DNA from: Cliona cf. orientalis
Lineage: Eukaryota; Porifera; Demospongiae; Clionaida; Clionaidae
Direction of reading: 5' to 3'
Assembly: GCA_963930775.1 (NCBI GenBank)
Contig: OZ005689.1
Location: 7,541,569 to 7,605,568, forward strand
Length of the DNA: 64,000 bases
This document shows, piece after piece, positions 39,001 through 54,000 of this stretch (position 1 is its first letter; the number at the start of each line of letters is the position of its first letter). Both the position numbers and the translations under genes were made by a program. The notes under the pieces are model-generated. The model was not told where the DNA came from. It was given only the letters and a program-made list of their open reading frames with translations, and made no database searches.

Positions 39001-42000
39001 GAATCTGTTGGTGTTCAAGAGCCAGAAGGTAGGAATTCAAATAAAGGACACATTGGTGATAAGATATAACTTGGCTGCTTCGTTGTTTGTAGAGTGGTTA
39101 AGATTATTTATTTTCGGTTCTCAATGTCTTGTTACAATAATTTGGGAACCTTGAGCAATGGACTGGTGTCCCCATTATTATAGAAGAATCACCATCGGGA
39201 GTTCCAACTATAATTCTTTAACTGCCATGCAAAATAATATAATGAATTTTCATTTCCTTTATTTTCACAGTTGATTGCTTGGTCAGTGAAACAGGTGGGC
39301 TCACCATGGTGATGTGTATGTCAACCACTCCTCTTGTTTCTCCTCAAATTTGCACTTTGGAATCTGGCGGACTACCAATAACCCCAATAACCTTTGATTG
39401 TAAGTTTATTCCATGTAGGGGACTGTAGCTAGTATGCGGAGCCACAACATAAAAATTTGCAACCCTTAATTCTGGGGTATTAGCTAGGTATAAGATAGAT
39501 GAAAAGCAGTGGCTAGAAATCCCAGAGCATCTCACTCTCTTTATGAAGCAGTAGAAGCAACTGTATTAATATATTGAACTGGCAATGGTAGCTAAAATCA
39601 CATTGTGTGAATGCAGGTAATATTACGTTTGTGGCAATATCTGTGCAAGATTATCCTCCTGGAGAGTACAATTTGACAATTATGGCCACTGACATCTTTG
39701 GCCAGAGTGTGGATGAAGATGTATCTCTCCTCCTACCAGGTATGATGTATATGGATTCATTGTGCCAGTCTCGAGATATGGCGATTTTTATACTAATGAT
39801 GATGACAATGATAATGACGATGATACGAGCGATTACTTTACTCCTTGCGCATGCCTGGGGTAAAATTTGGAATATGGTCTGGGGACGAGGCTGAGCCTCA
39901 CTCATACTGGTAACTAAATCTCTTTTAGACCTGTATAATCAATGGTTTCTTGCACAATACATAATATACATTATTTCATGGTTCTCCCTGGGAAATAGGT
40001 ACATGTAAGGCTTAGCGAGTGGGCATGGTTTGGGCAGAGATTGTGACTACACCAATCATTTTGATTATTGTATCAAAGAAATAAGGCATGGGGTGCTGCT
40101 ATGCTGAAAAAGGCCAGGGGAGAACACTGATTGACCATCATACAACGTGCACACACACACACACAGAGCCATTAATATTTGGAGAGTGCCGCATAATATC
40201 CAACCGTCTAGTTACATGCAACACTTCCCTGGATTCCACCCAGGTGCCTCTGATCTACAGCTGTTCCTATGATGATGGGCCACGAGAAGCATGTACGTAC
40301 ATGTATGCATAAGAATCAATAGCACAATGTCATACTGTTCATGCATAATAAACACACACTCACTCGCATATTCACGTAGAGATCAATATCATTACTGGTT
40401 ATAGTATCCTGACTTACATTAGGTCCTTCCAATTTTGAGATCGACTTCACTCGTTTTGAGCTAAACACGGTACACACACTGATGATCACGATAACTACTC
40501 TACTTGGCCAGGAGCTACCTGTACAACCACCGATAATCTTCTTTGTCCAAAGTGGGTTAATTAATTATGTTGACATACATGCTTCATGTGGGTTACAGAC
40601 TCTGTGCACTCTGTTCATTTTGACCTTTGAAGCTGTTACACTCAAAGTTAGCTAGAGAATAGTTGTATATAATATATATATGTGTGACCGTCCACGAGCT
40701 TAATGCCTTTAATCAGAATTTTAAATCGGCCGTCTGTTGTAAATTGCTGAACTAATGTTATTGCAGTTATTGAATTACGTAACTCAATCATTATTCCTGC
40801 AGGACCCATGTTGCAGTGTTTCGAACAAGCTGATGCCCGACTGCTCTTCCTGAACTGCTTCTTACAAGGTGGTGTTCTTGACGTGGCTACTTGCTCATTT
40901 GATAATGGAGCAGCTTCAAGATGTAAGTGTGGAGGGGGCATTGCATGCTGATTTTACATAGCCAGTAGAGAGCGCATTAGTATATCTTTCAGCTGCTCAT
41001 GCCAGCTTTTATTTCTCTCATCCATCGTATACCGGTACCCTCTCCTTGGTAAATTCCAAGAGCATGGTGATACACACTAATTACAATTAATGCAATCTAG
41101 CTGTATTTCTTGATCAATATTCCAGGTGATCCTACCGGCCTTCAGATTGATCAGTATTCTTTCAGTCCTGGTCCTCACTCTCTAACGATTGCCTATAATG
41201 CAACAACTGGAGAGCAGGGAAGATTCCAGTACAATTTTACAGGAATACTCCGACAACGTGAGTTTATTTTTATGCTTGCTGTATGTTTGATGCTACATAA
41301 CTTTTAAATCTGTGATCTAGTAGTATTAGCTATGAGCAACAATGATTATCTAAGTTGTGAGCTTCATTCCATTACTACAGCTGCGGTTTTTGGGATCATT
41401 TCAGCTGAGGGTGCACTCGATTTGTCAGAGGATATAGTCTTGAGTTTTTCGATTGATGCTACTGGTTTTAGTTATGGTGCTGTCCCCATCAAGATCTCAG
41501 CTTTGACCTATTCTGAGTATGCTGCAAGAGGCTTCAACATTGAGAATGACTTCAGTCCCAGTATAATTCCTGCCAATGCTGCAGATGGTGAGTTAATAGT
41601 TAAGTGAATTATCCTCAGTCGCAGTACTAGAAATATAAAGTAACCTAATGTGTGGATGCATGACTAGAGCATCGATATCCAGCTGAAACTTCAGCATAAT
41701 ATTGTACACTGAATACTAATAGCCAGTGTGTAATGGAGATGGAGATATAGATGATCATTGAGGGTCATGCAGTTAAGACCCTCATCCTATCAAATTTAAC
41801 CTGTTGTATATGCAGTCCAATTGTCACTTTAACTGTACACCACATTGAATTGAATACAACGAATGATCCAATTTAACACAAGAAATTAGCTTTTTACGAA
41901 TTCTCATAACGCTTATGGAGCGATTGACAACCTATACCCGGAAAACGCGTGTTTCAAAATTGAAATTATTTTTTCCATGTGTTGTATTAGATGAAGCATG

Positions 42001-45000
42001 GTACATGGTAGCATAGAGCTTATTTTGATGGGAGGGGGCATTGAGATTGGGATGTTAGGGTAGTTATGTGAATTAACTTGTATGGTCACACATGAAACAC
42101 AGTCATATCTGCTTTACAGCATATGATTATAGGCCTCTTAATATAACCGCTGATTTTTATGCTGGTGGATTTGTTGGTCCCACCTTTTACTTCTTTGGAG
42201 CATATTCGGATGGAATCCCAGAGGAGAGGGAAGGTTTGGTGCTGTTACTGGAGATAGTTGAATCTGAACTTGATCCAAGAGATGTGGGAAATGTTAGCCT
42301 CTCTCGATCAGCCTACCTCTTCAGGATTAATGACACAGGTATGTCAACCGAGCATTAGCAAGTACAAATCTTGTACACTCATGCGTCATTAGTTTAAATA
42401 TGAAATTTTCTGTTACAGAACTTTCAAACTTTGCAATCCAAATTGGAGACATTGTGTTGGGACCAATACCAGAATTACTAGATATTGCAGCAAGAAACGG
42501 AGAAGCTGTAGCTGCTTTTATCACTGATGATCGTCAAACCGCTATCGTTGCAGACGGAGCTATTATTCGCCTTGATTGGCTAAGATGGGTCACTGAGACG
42601 CTTGGTAGCTCGGCTAGCAATGCAAACTACACACTCCGTAGAACACAACTTGATGAATTTGGAAACCCAGTGGGTCTACCAGAAGTGGTTGGACCTAGTG
42701 AACCTGGAGATAGAATTGAAGTGAAGCTTGATCCAGAGACTAATGAGTATTATGTTCAAATCTTAGGGATTATTGCCAGAGCAGGTGCTGAAGACCCAGA
42801 CAGAGCAATCTATGAGCTGGAAGCCTGTTACTTACAACCTGATGCTAGCCAGCGATGTGCTAGCTCAAATATGACAGTCTATGCTCTTAATATACCACAA
42901 GGTACAAACAAAATTTTTCTGTGTTCTAGAACATTTATAATATCTCTTTCTAGGTGTACAGCTTTCATGCTTCCCATCCTCTGATAATATCAGCCAGATT
43001 GTTTTGGTATGCTTTGCTGAAAATCTAGACAACATCAGCTCTGCAAACTGTTCCTATGATGGAGGACCACCAACACCATGTAAGTGTAGAATCAATTGAA
43101 ATAATAATATTCATGCAGCGACCAGCTGTAGACTGACATCCAAACGGAATCAGCTAGTGATTTTGGTTAAGAATGTTTCAATGTCTGCTACAATAATATC
43201 CTTCACAGTATGATTCGATTATTATGATTATGATTATTGTAAAACTTTCATTCATTGACAATTGTATAGGTGATCTTGGTTTATCAAACCCACTTTTTAT
43301 TGATTTGTTCCAATTCACTCCTGGACCCCACACTCTGACCATCTCCTTTGTCTTGGCTGACGGCACAAGGGGACAGGACTTCCAGTTTGATTTCAACTCT
43401 AGTGAAACCCGACCACGTACGTAAGATTCTCACTTGCGTCTTCAAATAAAATCCCCCCCTCCCACTTGTAGTTTTAATAGATGCTACTATGTATATCAGT
43501 ATAGCGAAATTCCCTCAAGCATTGGAGATACGTATACGTAGCATAATATAATAATAGATCAGTGATAAAAATTAATAAGCTTAGTATCCCTGAATATGTA
43601 CACACTACTGTGGTGGTTTTCTCGTAGGTGTGTCTATTGCTCTAGTTACTGATGATGGTGTGACCAGAGCTACTGAAGGAGAACTCATCCTTATTCCAGT
43701 ATTATCCAGTGGATTTAGCTATGGCCAACTGTATATTAGGATTACCGCTCTCACCTACTCTGAATTTGCTGCCAGAGGCTTCAACATCGAGGATGAATTT
43801 TCACCTGGTGACATTCCTGCCATATCTGCTGATGGTATGTTGTCATTGTGGTGATGAATCTCTCTATTATTAAGTGACACCCCTGAGATGATACCTCTAC
43901 TGAGTACCCATGCCTGGTTGTCTAGTAGCATACCATATGCATACATGTAGCTATGATTTGCCTCACTGAACTCACAATTATAGTTTTTGATTAGTTAATG
44001 CTTATCATGTGTAGTGATTAACAGCATGGGTGCATATGTAGAGTATACCCAGGACATGCATTCATGTGTACTCTGCATACATGTGTATGCACGTGGATGT
44101 CGCTGCATTGCAAAAACCATTAAAAATTGCATGGTGCATGGGTTGGCACTAACCTGGGATATTGATTTGATTGTTTGTGTTAACTCTTACAGCACTTGAC
44201 TACAATAACACTACTCCATTGATCCCCTTCCTTAGTGGAGTGCTGCCCCCTATACCCCAGTATGTCCAATTGTTCATTTATGAGGATGGTTTGGAAGAAG
44301 AAACGGAAGGATTGATATTGTTTGTGGATATCCCAGAGTCTCTGCTGGACCCAAGAGATGTAGGACAAATAGACTTGCTTAGAAGTGCCTTCCTGGTCAC
44401 AATTAACGAGTCAGGTAGGAAAGTGACACACTTCGTGAAATTTGAATTGAACTTGGTTTATTTGCTGACTATGGGGGCATGTTTCTATAATATACGTACA
44501 TGTCTAATAATGCATAGAGATGTTATTATTTTTGAATGAAACCATTTCCAGAAACTTCGAACTACCAAATCCTGATTGGTGACGTCGAGCTTGGCCCACG
44601 ACCTGAGCTGCTGGATGTGGCTGTGCCATTGTTTACGCTGACTAGAGCTCTAGTTACTGATGAACAGCAGACAGTGATTCTTATGAACACATCCTTGATC
44701 ATCCTAGATTGGTCAAGATGGGTCACTGATACACTTGGTGATTCCGCAGGTGATGCAAGCTACACTATTCGTAGAATACAACTTGACGTTCTTGGAAACC
44801 CTATCCGATCCCCTGAAGAGGTCCAACCAACTGACCTCAGCAGTAGAATTATTGTTCAGCTTAATCCTGCAAACAATGAGTATTACGTCCTGATTTCTGA
44901 AGCATTTGTGAGTGCAATAGGTGCCGAGGATCCAGACCGTGCCATCTATGAGCTAGAGGGTTGTGTTCCTGAGTCTGATGGAAGCGAGCAATGCTATAAA

Positions 45001-48000
45001 TCCAACATCACCGTCTATGCTCTTGGACCTGTATTTGGACCGTTAGGTAAGACTAAGTGTATTATTAGCGAGCTAGACCATGGCATTCCTGGTGCTGTAC
45101 TATGCGCTGGATCAGAGAGGACTAGCATCAAGAAATATCTGCATGCTCGATACACTAATTTGGTTAGGTTAGATTGTTTTGTATGTAGAGTGGAACCCCT
45201 CTATGAGGACACCCCTAAAATGAGGACTCCCAACCACATAGTGAAGTGTACAAAACTATCCCTGAAATGAGGATACCTCCTTTTATAAGGATGCTTAAGA
45301 TTGTCCCAAGGGTGTCCGGAATAGAGGGTTCCACTGTATACTATATATGATTTGACTTCACACTATACTAGATGTTGAATGCACTGTTGGAGCTGTGAGT
45401 GGACTCGTCAGAGTGACTTGTGAGTCCAGCAACCCTCTTATCTCTCCTCAATCATGCACTCTGGAATCCAGTCTTTTGGAGCAAAATTTCGACTGTATGT
45501 TTTTTAATTACTTGTAATTTTGTGTCTTGTTTGAAGTATTGGTATTGCTGTATATGTATAGGTAATGCAGCTTCTTTGATGCTTTCTGTTGAGGACTATC
45601 CTCCTGGGGATTACAATTTAACCATTGAAGTTATTGATGTGTTTGGTCAGATTCAGGTTCGGTCATACTCATTTTTCTTGCCAGGTGAGTTTGCATGTAT
45701 TGCAATAATTGTTGACATAGTTGCATCTCTCTCTCTCTCTCTTGCTCCCCTCTCCCTACCTCCCCTTTCATATTATTTACTCACTCAACATCGACATATG
45801 CACACACAGAGCCTTTGCTGTTTGGCCAGTGCTTCCTCGATCCTCGTCAACTCAGTGTTTTCTGTAACACATCTTTGGATAATACTCTAGTGCCATTCAC
45901 GTATACGTGTTCATACAATTCCGGACCTGCAGAGCCTTGTAAGTAGATAATAATTCTTGTGACTCATGCATGTATACACTAATAGTATTCCATTGGAAGT
46001 ATTGCAGTGCTCCAGAGTGAGCAGAAAATTAAGTGCTTCAGTCAAGACCTGCACTTCTCTTCCATTTTAGATGAACATGTCTTCAATGTGTAGCAACTGG
46101 AAATAGACACTTACCATAAATGAGTAATATCTATAGGCATTAGTATCAGTTACCATGGAAAATAACATAAAATGTTCACTCCCCCCATCTCCCCCCCCCC
46201 TCCCCCCCCCCCCCCCCCCCCCCCAATATCTGTGAGGATATTATTATGTGCTAATACTAATTTTATTACATGATCAGGTTCATCTGACTTCTTTATCGAT
46301 CCTTTCCGCCTTGGTGTTGGAGAGCATACATTGGATATCACCATAGAAACAGAATTTGATCAAGTGCTGAATGTGCCACCACTTGTATTTGTGTACGAAG
46401 GTTAGCGAAATAACTACTATAACAGTAGATGAGGTAGTATCTCTCTTTGAAACTGAGTGCCAAATGTAAGTCATCATGCCCCAATGATGGGATTGTAGAT
46501 TATGCATGCTTATTAATTTGGCTTAGGATTATGCATGCATATCCTGGTGGTTGTGCGAATCATTGTCATGATCAAAGATGGTTCTGGAGGGATAGCGCCT
46601 CTATCTGTGTGCCCTATTCTGTATGATAAAATATCACTTTCTCACTTGATATAATCACATTATAATAATATTATGATTGTAGGACCACTAACTCCAACAC
46701 TTGAGTGTTTCGAGATAGCAGATACCCGTGTCATTACTATTGACTGTATTCCTATTGTTGGTGGATTTGTTGACTTTGCTACTTGTTCGTTTGATGGAGG
46801 GATTGCTTCACCATGTAAGTCATAAGACCTGACTGCCATGTATAAAATTGTTAGCTGAATGTTTTGTTTTTAGTCAAGCTCAAATTTTGAAAGATATATG
46901 GCTTTGTAATGTGATTTCAATCACTTCTTACATATACTGTAGAATCCCGCAATTACACCCCCCCCCTCGCGCATAAGCCCCCCCCCTCCACTTTTAGCTC
47001 AAGTTCCTGCATAGGTACTTTTGTCTCGTGTATAAGCCCCCCCTCCCTGACTGTAAAATGGAGCCCATAAATCAACAAAAACAGTAGCTACAGCTAGCAA
47101 ACTCTCTAGCTATTTGTGTCATATTATGCCTTACTTTGTCGTTTTTCTTGAGTTTTGCCCACCAAACAGCCAGAGAAAGTACAGAGATCGAACGCCCACG
47201 TGGCATTCGACGGTCGGTAATGGTCGTCACACAGAAATGTAAGGATCCCGCGTATAAGCCCCCTCCCCACTTTTGCCCAATCCTAGCATGCACAAAGGGG
47301 GGGGGGGGGCGTAATCGCGGGATTCTATGGTTAGTTTGAACTATCATTTAATGAAAAGCATGATCACATCCCCAGTAGCTGCATAGTTCTAATGGTGCAT
47401 ATGGTACAAGGTTGTCAATATAGTGTGTGCAAAGTCTACAAGCCACATGGTTGCCGGTGCCTCAATCACAAAGATAGAGTCTGAGACCAACTAGTACTGA
47501 TAAGTTTAAATGCTTCAATCACAGGAGATGAACTTGACAGTGCAGTACAGCTTCCGAACTTCAGACCACTCGTGGGATGGCACGCCACATGCATGATGCT
47601 ATTATATGTGACCCGCTATGGAAAAATCGACCACTCGCGCTAAAATATGATTTTGCAGTAGGGGTTCGATACTCGACTCAACGTTATTTTTTCGAACTTT
47701 TTTTCTTTGGATATTCTGAAAGTATAGTCCTTTGCCCATCCATTTATAAAATTTCAGCGCGATCCGAGCTAGTTTAGTGTGTGTACCGCTCGAAAGAAAG
47801 AATGGCGTTCAGTTTTAGCTAGCTACGTGAACGGACCTACAGTGTTATCGATCAATTAAAATCTTACAAGTCACGGTCGATCACCATGACGATACCCGCG
47901 CTAGCATAGCACAGTAAGTCAGTAGTGGCCGACTCGAGGCCCTTGTCTTGCTTTCGATCCTACACAGAGCAGCCGCTCACCCTCGGCTCCACGATCGACG

Positions 48001-51000
48001 GCTCCAGAAGTCAATCAAGAAGACAGTCCCACCCATCCACCCCACCCCCTAATCATACAATACACTGTCATAATGAATTGTTTACTAAAATCAATATCAA
48101 TGCCTAACTATCTATGTAGACCAGCAGAGCTCAACAGCAGCAGCCCAGTCCTGCGTCCTGCCTGAGGGAGCCCACAGCCTTGAGCACAACAGTGCCTTGA
48201 GCTGTCTGAAGACTCAGAGAATCTAAGGGGGGGGGGGGGGGGGAAGGAGAGAGAAAGAGATAGATGGAACGGGGGGAGAGGGGGGGGGGGGACAGACAGA
48301 CAGAGAAAGAGAGAGAGAGAGTGAAAGAGAGAGAGATAGTTAGAGAGTATGAGTGTGAAAGAGAGAGAGAGAGAGGAATTAAATACCGAGTTAAATTGCA
48401 TGGACATACATGTACATACACGGATAATTTGACATGCATGTTACTTGTACGGTTATGGACGAGGATGAAGGAACTAGTACCTGTGCAGCAAACTTCATAA
48501 ACAGCTACTGAGAAGACCTTGTCAATGTATCAGTCTCAGAATCACTGTTGAGTCAACAGCCAGTATCCCCGTTGTTTACATCCACACAAACCCCAAGCTC
48601 AAATGTGCCAGCTTATAGCTATACATACCTGTCCCACCGCATACGATCTGATGCAAGACTAGTCGACTCTCCCTCCTCATGTTTGTCGCCAGCTCTAAGC
48701 CAGTCACTCCCTTCTCTCCTTCTCCCTCCCCCCCAATTTCTACAAGTACATCATACATGTACATGCACGCATAGATACATGTACGTACACATGCACACAC
48801 ACACACTCTTCAACATGCATACACACACACACACTCTTCAACATGCACATAAACTCTCCCTGTTTGTTGCCCTACTCTTCATGTACCTTAGCTTTCCAAA
48901 TCTAAACGATGAGCAGACTCTGAAATCCTCACAGTGAGAGTATCACATCCAATCAGTTGGTAGACTCACAGCGCAGTACAGAGCCTTCAAAATCACATTT
49001 TCTACAACAAAGGTAAAGTTTTTCACAACCGTAGTTCACATCAAACAGCGCACAAAGCTAGCTAGTATTAAAATTCACAGCTGCAAACGGCTATCTCATG
49101 TGTCAGACTCCTTCGTACTTAGCCAGAAGTACTTCATGTTGAATCACACCCAGGGGTGTTTATTACATGCAGCCTTAGCTATACGAACAATCATAGACTT
49201 ACAAAGTATAGAGTCCATCGCTTCTCTCGATATCTTCTCCCTAAGACCAGGACTGCTGTACTGGCGCTCTCTCTGTGGCCATCTTTCCCGGCAAATTCAT
49301 TATGGCGCTAACCGCGTGGTGTAATACGGAGCGTATACGGAAACATTGAACGTTGAGTTATGTACGTACAAAACGCTCCGTTTCTCGAAAAATTATTAAC
49401 TGAGGCACGGGTGACCCGTGTACAATTTTTTGGCCATAACTCGGCTTAGGAAGCTTTTTAGAGCCTGGCTCTTTGACCGTTGAACTCTACAGTAAATTCT
49501 GCGTCGATCTATACCCAAAACGCGATTTTCATAAAAAATTGCGAGTGGTCGATTTTTCCATAGCGGGTCACATATAGCACATCAACAGATTACATCAGCC
49601 AAGAGAACACCACTTAATATCAATGGTAGCCATCAGTAAAGTATCAGCCCGATAGCCAACCACCCTCATTCTTAATTGGTAATCGTGCTTGAATAAGGCT
49701 GAAATTGATGGTAGCCACTGCTACTATTTGAATTATGAAGATACATATAGTGTGGGTAACTTACCTGGGTGCTCTTTCACGTCTAAATGTGATACTCATA
49801 CCTCAAGTATCAGCCCATCCCCCAATCTTGGCTTGATTTAAGGTGCACCCTCTTTTGCGAGGGTACGGTAATTTATTACTCTGTTCCACAATTATACTTG
49901 TTATAGGTGAGGTGTCGTTCCTCGAGATAGACCAGTATTCATTTAGCCCCGGTCCCCACACTCTCACCATTGCCTTCAATTTAACAACCGGGGGAGAGGG
50001 AGAGTTTCAGTACAACTTCACTGGACGAGTTAGACCACGTAAGCCAACATGCATATAGTACAAGATTGGGCATAAACGATTGTGTGTTTCATTTCTTTTA
50101 ATAGCTGCTGTGTTTGAGTTGCCCTCAGATGGAGGAGTAATTGATATTATGGAGGGTGAGGAGTACGAGGAAGAGCTGCTCTCCAGTGGTTTCAGTTATG
50201 ACAGAGTCCCTATCAGAGTCTACAGTCTAACCTACTCTGAGTATGCAGCCGCAGGCTTCAACCTTGAGGACAGTTTTGATGCCAACGTCATTCCAGCAAA
50301 TGCTGCTAATGGTTTGTTATTGCTTTAAGTGACAACAATGCATTTTAGCAACTCAACATTGCATAAATGTGGATGATTGTGTGGTCCAATTGAAACTTTT
50401 CTATCCAGTCACCTAAATGTTTCACTTGTATAAGTCATGCACACCATGTAGCGAGTCTTATGATTATGTGTCTGCGAGTTAAGTAGATCATACGCACCTT
50501 ATGCAAATTCAATCGGCCACAAAGTCATTGGCATGCCTTTAGATGTTTTGTTAAATTAATTGTCACATTTTTTTCCCTTATGCATAGCATATGATTTTGA
50601 AGAAGTGGACACTACCCTACCTGGTCTGGCTGAAGGTTTCTTTGATCCACCAGAATTGTACCTCGAAGCCTACCAGGATGGAATTGCTGAGCAGTCGGAA
50701 GGCTTTGTGCTGCTCCTTGAGATTGATGAATCTGAACTGGATCCAAGAGATGTGGGAAATGTCAGTCTGTCTCGATCAGTCTACCTTATCAGGATCAATC
50801 AATCAGGTATAATACCCACTATACACAAAATTATCATTTCTCTGACAAGAAATAGAGTCCCATGTTGATCAACTGCCACGAATGGCAGTATGATAATTGT
50901 GGTGTAGATTCTTCATATTACTATAGTCTCCTCGTGATTAATATTGTTAGTCTATCATAAACAGCTGACAGCATTCACAGAATTCCATCACTCTACTATG

Positions 51001-54000
51001 TGCAGACACTTCAAACTTCCAAGTCCTTATTGGAGATGTTGATCTGGGGCAAGATAGGCAAGAAGAGTTGCTGGAAGTGGCTGCAGTGGAAGACGAGAGA
51101 GTACGAGTATTTGTCACCGACGAGCGTCAAACAGCGATAGTGACCAATGGAGCTTATATCCTCCTTGACTGGTTTAGATGGGTGACCGAGACACTTGATG
51201 ATTCTGCCATCAATGCAACGTACACCATCCGTAGCACAGAACTGGATGAAAACGGTGACCCAGAAGAAGAAGCTGAAGAGGTTGAATCCAGTGACAGAAT
51301 CGAAGTCGAGTTTGAATCTGACGAAGATGAGTATTATGTCAAAATCTCTCGTGTGATTGCAAGAGAAATGGATGACGAGGACCCAGACCGTGCTATCTAT
51401 GAGCTGGAGGCTTGCGTTCCTCAACCTGATGGATCTGAGCAATGCTATAAATCCAATATTACTGTCTTCGCTATCCAAGTTGTAGAATTGGAGTGCTCGC
51501 AATCACGTGATAGTCGGTTGCTGAATATCACATGCTTCTCTCCTGGCAATGAACTTGACAGCAATGCAAACTGTTCATTTGATGGTGGTCCTGCTTTTTC
51601 ATGTGAGTGAGTGCATGTATAAAGACTAGTATTATATCAAGTATAAGCGACCAGCAGCTTCTATAATAGTTGCATCATAGTATTGTTTGATATTTACAAA
51701 CAATAGAGCTTATTTTAAGCATAACAGCACCCTCTTCTGTATGAATATCATAGTATTTATGGTCTGTGTGTTACCATCCATCATTAAACTTGATCTCCTT
51801 CATAGGTTCATTGGCATTCTTTGAGATAGACCAGTTCTCATTCAGTCCTGGTCCTCACACTCTGACCATATCCTTCTCTGTGAGCACTGGCGAACAAGGA
51901 GAATTTGTCTATGAATTCACAGGACTAGTCAGAGAACGTATGTCAATATATTGCTATAGAATTATTGATTATATCCAAACGTTCACGAACTGGTGTTTTT
52001 GTTGTTTTTTTTTGCATTTGTAGCTGCTGTGTTTGGGTTCTCTTCAGACATGGGTTCAATTGACATCACCGAGGGTATAGAGTATGAAGATTCTCTGCAA
52101 TATTCTGGGTTTTCTTATGGTGCAGTTCCTATCAGCATTACCACCCTGACCTATTCTGAGTATGCGGACAGAGGCTTTATCCTTGAGAACAGTTTTGATT
52201 CCATTGCAATTCCATCTAATGCTGCCAGTGGTTAGTAATTGTAGAGTCTGCATTAATATTATGAACTTGCTTGGTATGTTTTATATTAGCTATGGAGTCA
52301 CCCTTTCACAAGGAAACAATGCACTATACTATTACATTTTAGAAGCTTTCCCGTTAACACTCAACATAATACAACTGCATGTTTATTTTGGTCTCTTGTA
52401 CTTCCTTTGGGCCAATAATTATAGTCTAGGACCTATTCTGTGACGACTGATAGTGATAAGCTTCATCTACACATGTAGTATTTGATTATGAAGAAGTGGA
52501 CACAACCTTATCTGGTTTAGCTGGTGCTGTATTTTCCTCACCATCGTTGACCCTCAATGCCTACCAGGATGGGGAAGCTGAGCAGTTGGAAGGTTTTATC
52601 CTCTACCTGGAGATAGATGAGTCTGAACTGGATCCGAGAGATGTTGGTAATGTCAGTCTCTCTCGATCAGCCTATCTTGTCAGGATCAACCAATCAGGTA
52701 CAACAATGAAGTTGGTTATAGAAGTCCCTTCACACTACTATACATTTTATGTTAAAGTTAAACGTTTTTAGCATTAGAATCCTCTATACTGAGAAGTGCA
52801 TGCATGTTGTTGTTTTTTTCTGCCTATTTATTAGACCAGTCTCAATTCCAATCCAAAGAGGCTTACTCCATTAAATGTTGCTAATTGTATAACAGTCCTT
52901 CCATTGCGATGGTAATCATGGTATTTATGGATATGATCCTGAAAATGATGCTGGATTGGTGCACTAAGACTGACATTATTATCATACTTCCGAACAAGAT
53001 GTGTCGTTATCGTCTATGATCTTACTATTATACAACTATTCTTGTCATTAGATACTTCAAATTTCCAAGTCCTCATTGGAGATGTTGAACTGGGGCAGGA
53101 CATACCAGGATTACTCGACGTTGCAGCGGGAGAGGAAGATAGAGTGCGTGTGTTTGTATCAGATGACATCCAAACTGCAGTAGTGACAGACGGAGCCTAC
53201 ATTCTCCTGGATTGGTTCAGATGGGTCACTGAGACACTCGGTGATTCAGTTGTCAATGCTACATTCACCATCACTAGTACAGAACTCGATGAAAATGGTG
53301 AAGTAGATGAAGAGCCTGAAGAAGTGGAGTCTAATGACAGAATCAAAGTAGAGTTTGAATCAGATGAAGATGAATATTATGTCAAAATCAGTCGTGTTGT
53401 TGCAAGAGAGACCTCTGAATATGACCCAGATAGGAATATCTATGAGCTGGAAGCTTGTGTAGATCAACCTGATGGGAGTGAGAGATGCTACAGTTCCAAC
53501 ATCACTGTCTTTGCTATCGATACGCTACCTCCAGTGGAAGCTCTCGGTATACCTAAGGATATTTTTGTTCGTGGGTACTAGATTTAGCGAAATTAGCAAT
53601 TTGCCCAATTTCACTAAAAATTGTACCCATGAATAGTAAAGTTTTCAATAAAATTTAATAGATGTTAATCGCTAAAATGTGTACCCACTATTACTGAAAT
53701 CCACTAAAATTTGTAACTGCAAATAATCATAGCCCTAAAGTATATAATCTCTATTGCATTAGTTGCATGAAATGGGGCCCACTAAAGATTATCTGCTTGC
53801 CCCTAGTTTGCTTCAATATCCTGCCAAGGTCTCAAGATTAGTTGAAAGAGCGCCCACCTAGACACTCATTGGTAATGTTATTTTTCCACTATCTAGCCAA
53901 GTAAAATGCATATATTTTTCACAACACGATAATTATGGTATTAGCAGTAAGCAATTTGCACATGATTCTCAGTAGAGCATAATATTATGAGTTACGAAAT

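Larger units (their letters stand above)
46815..49906. other. 3.1-kb intron inside module C, with two elements
   Basis: The equivalent introns in super-repeats 1 and 3 are 203 and 70 bases. Here the intron carries the foldback 46935-47333 and the 2-kb inverted-repeat element 47603-49576. The remaining 49577-49906 is unremarkable. Confidence 0.8.

Noticed and set aside
47925-48937. Several open frames inside the 2-kb inverted-repeat element
   Set aside because: Mostly microsatellite-encoded; no transposase motif such as a DDE/DDD catalytic pattern or zinc finger could be identified.
51011-51502. 163-codon minus-strand frame, with a near copy at 62923-63411
   Set aside because: Both are mirror frames of the Ig5 and Ig10 exons; their mutual similarity reflects duplication of the sense exons.
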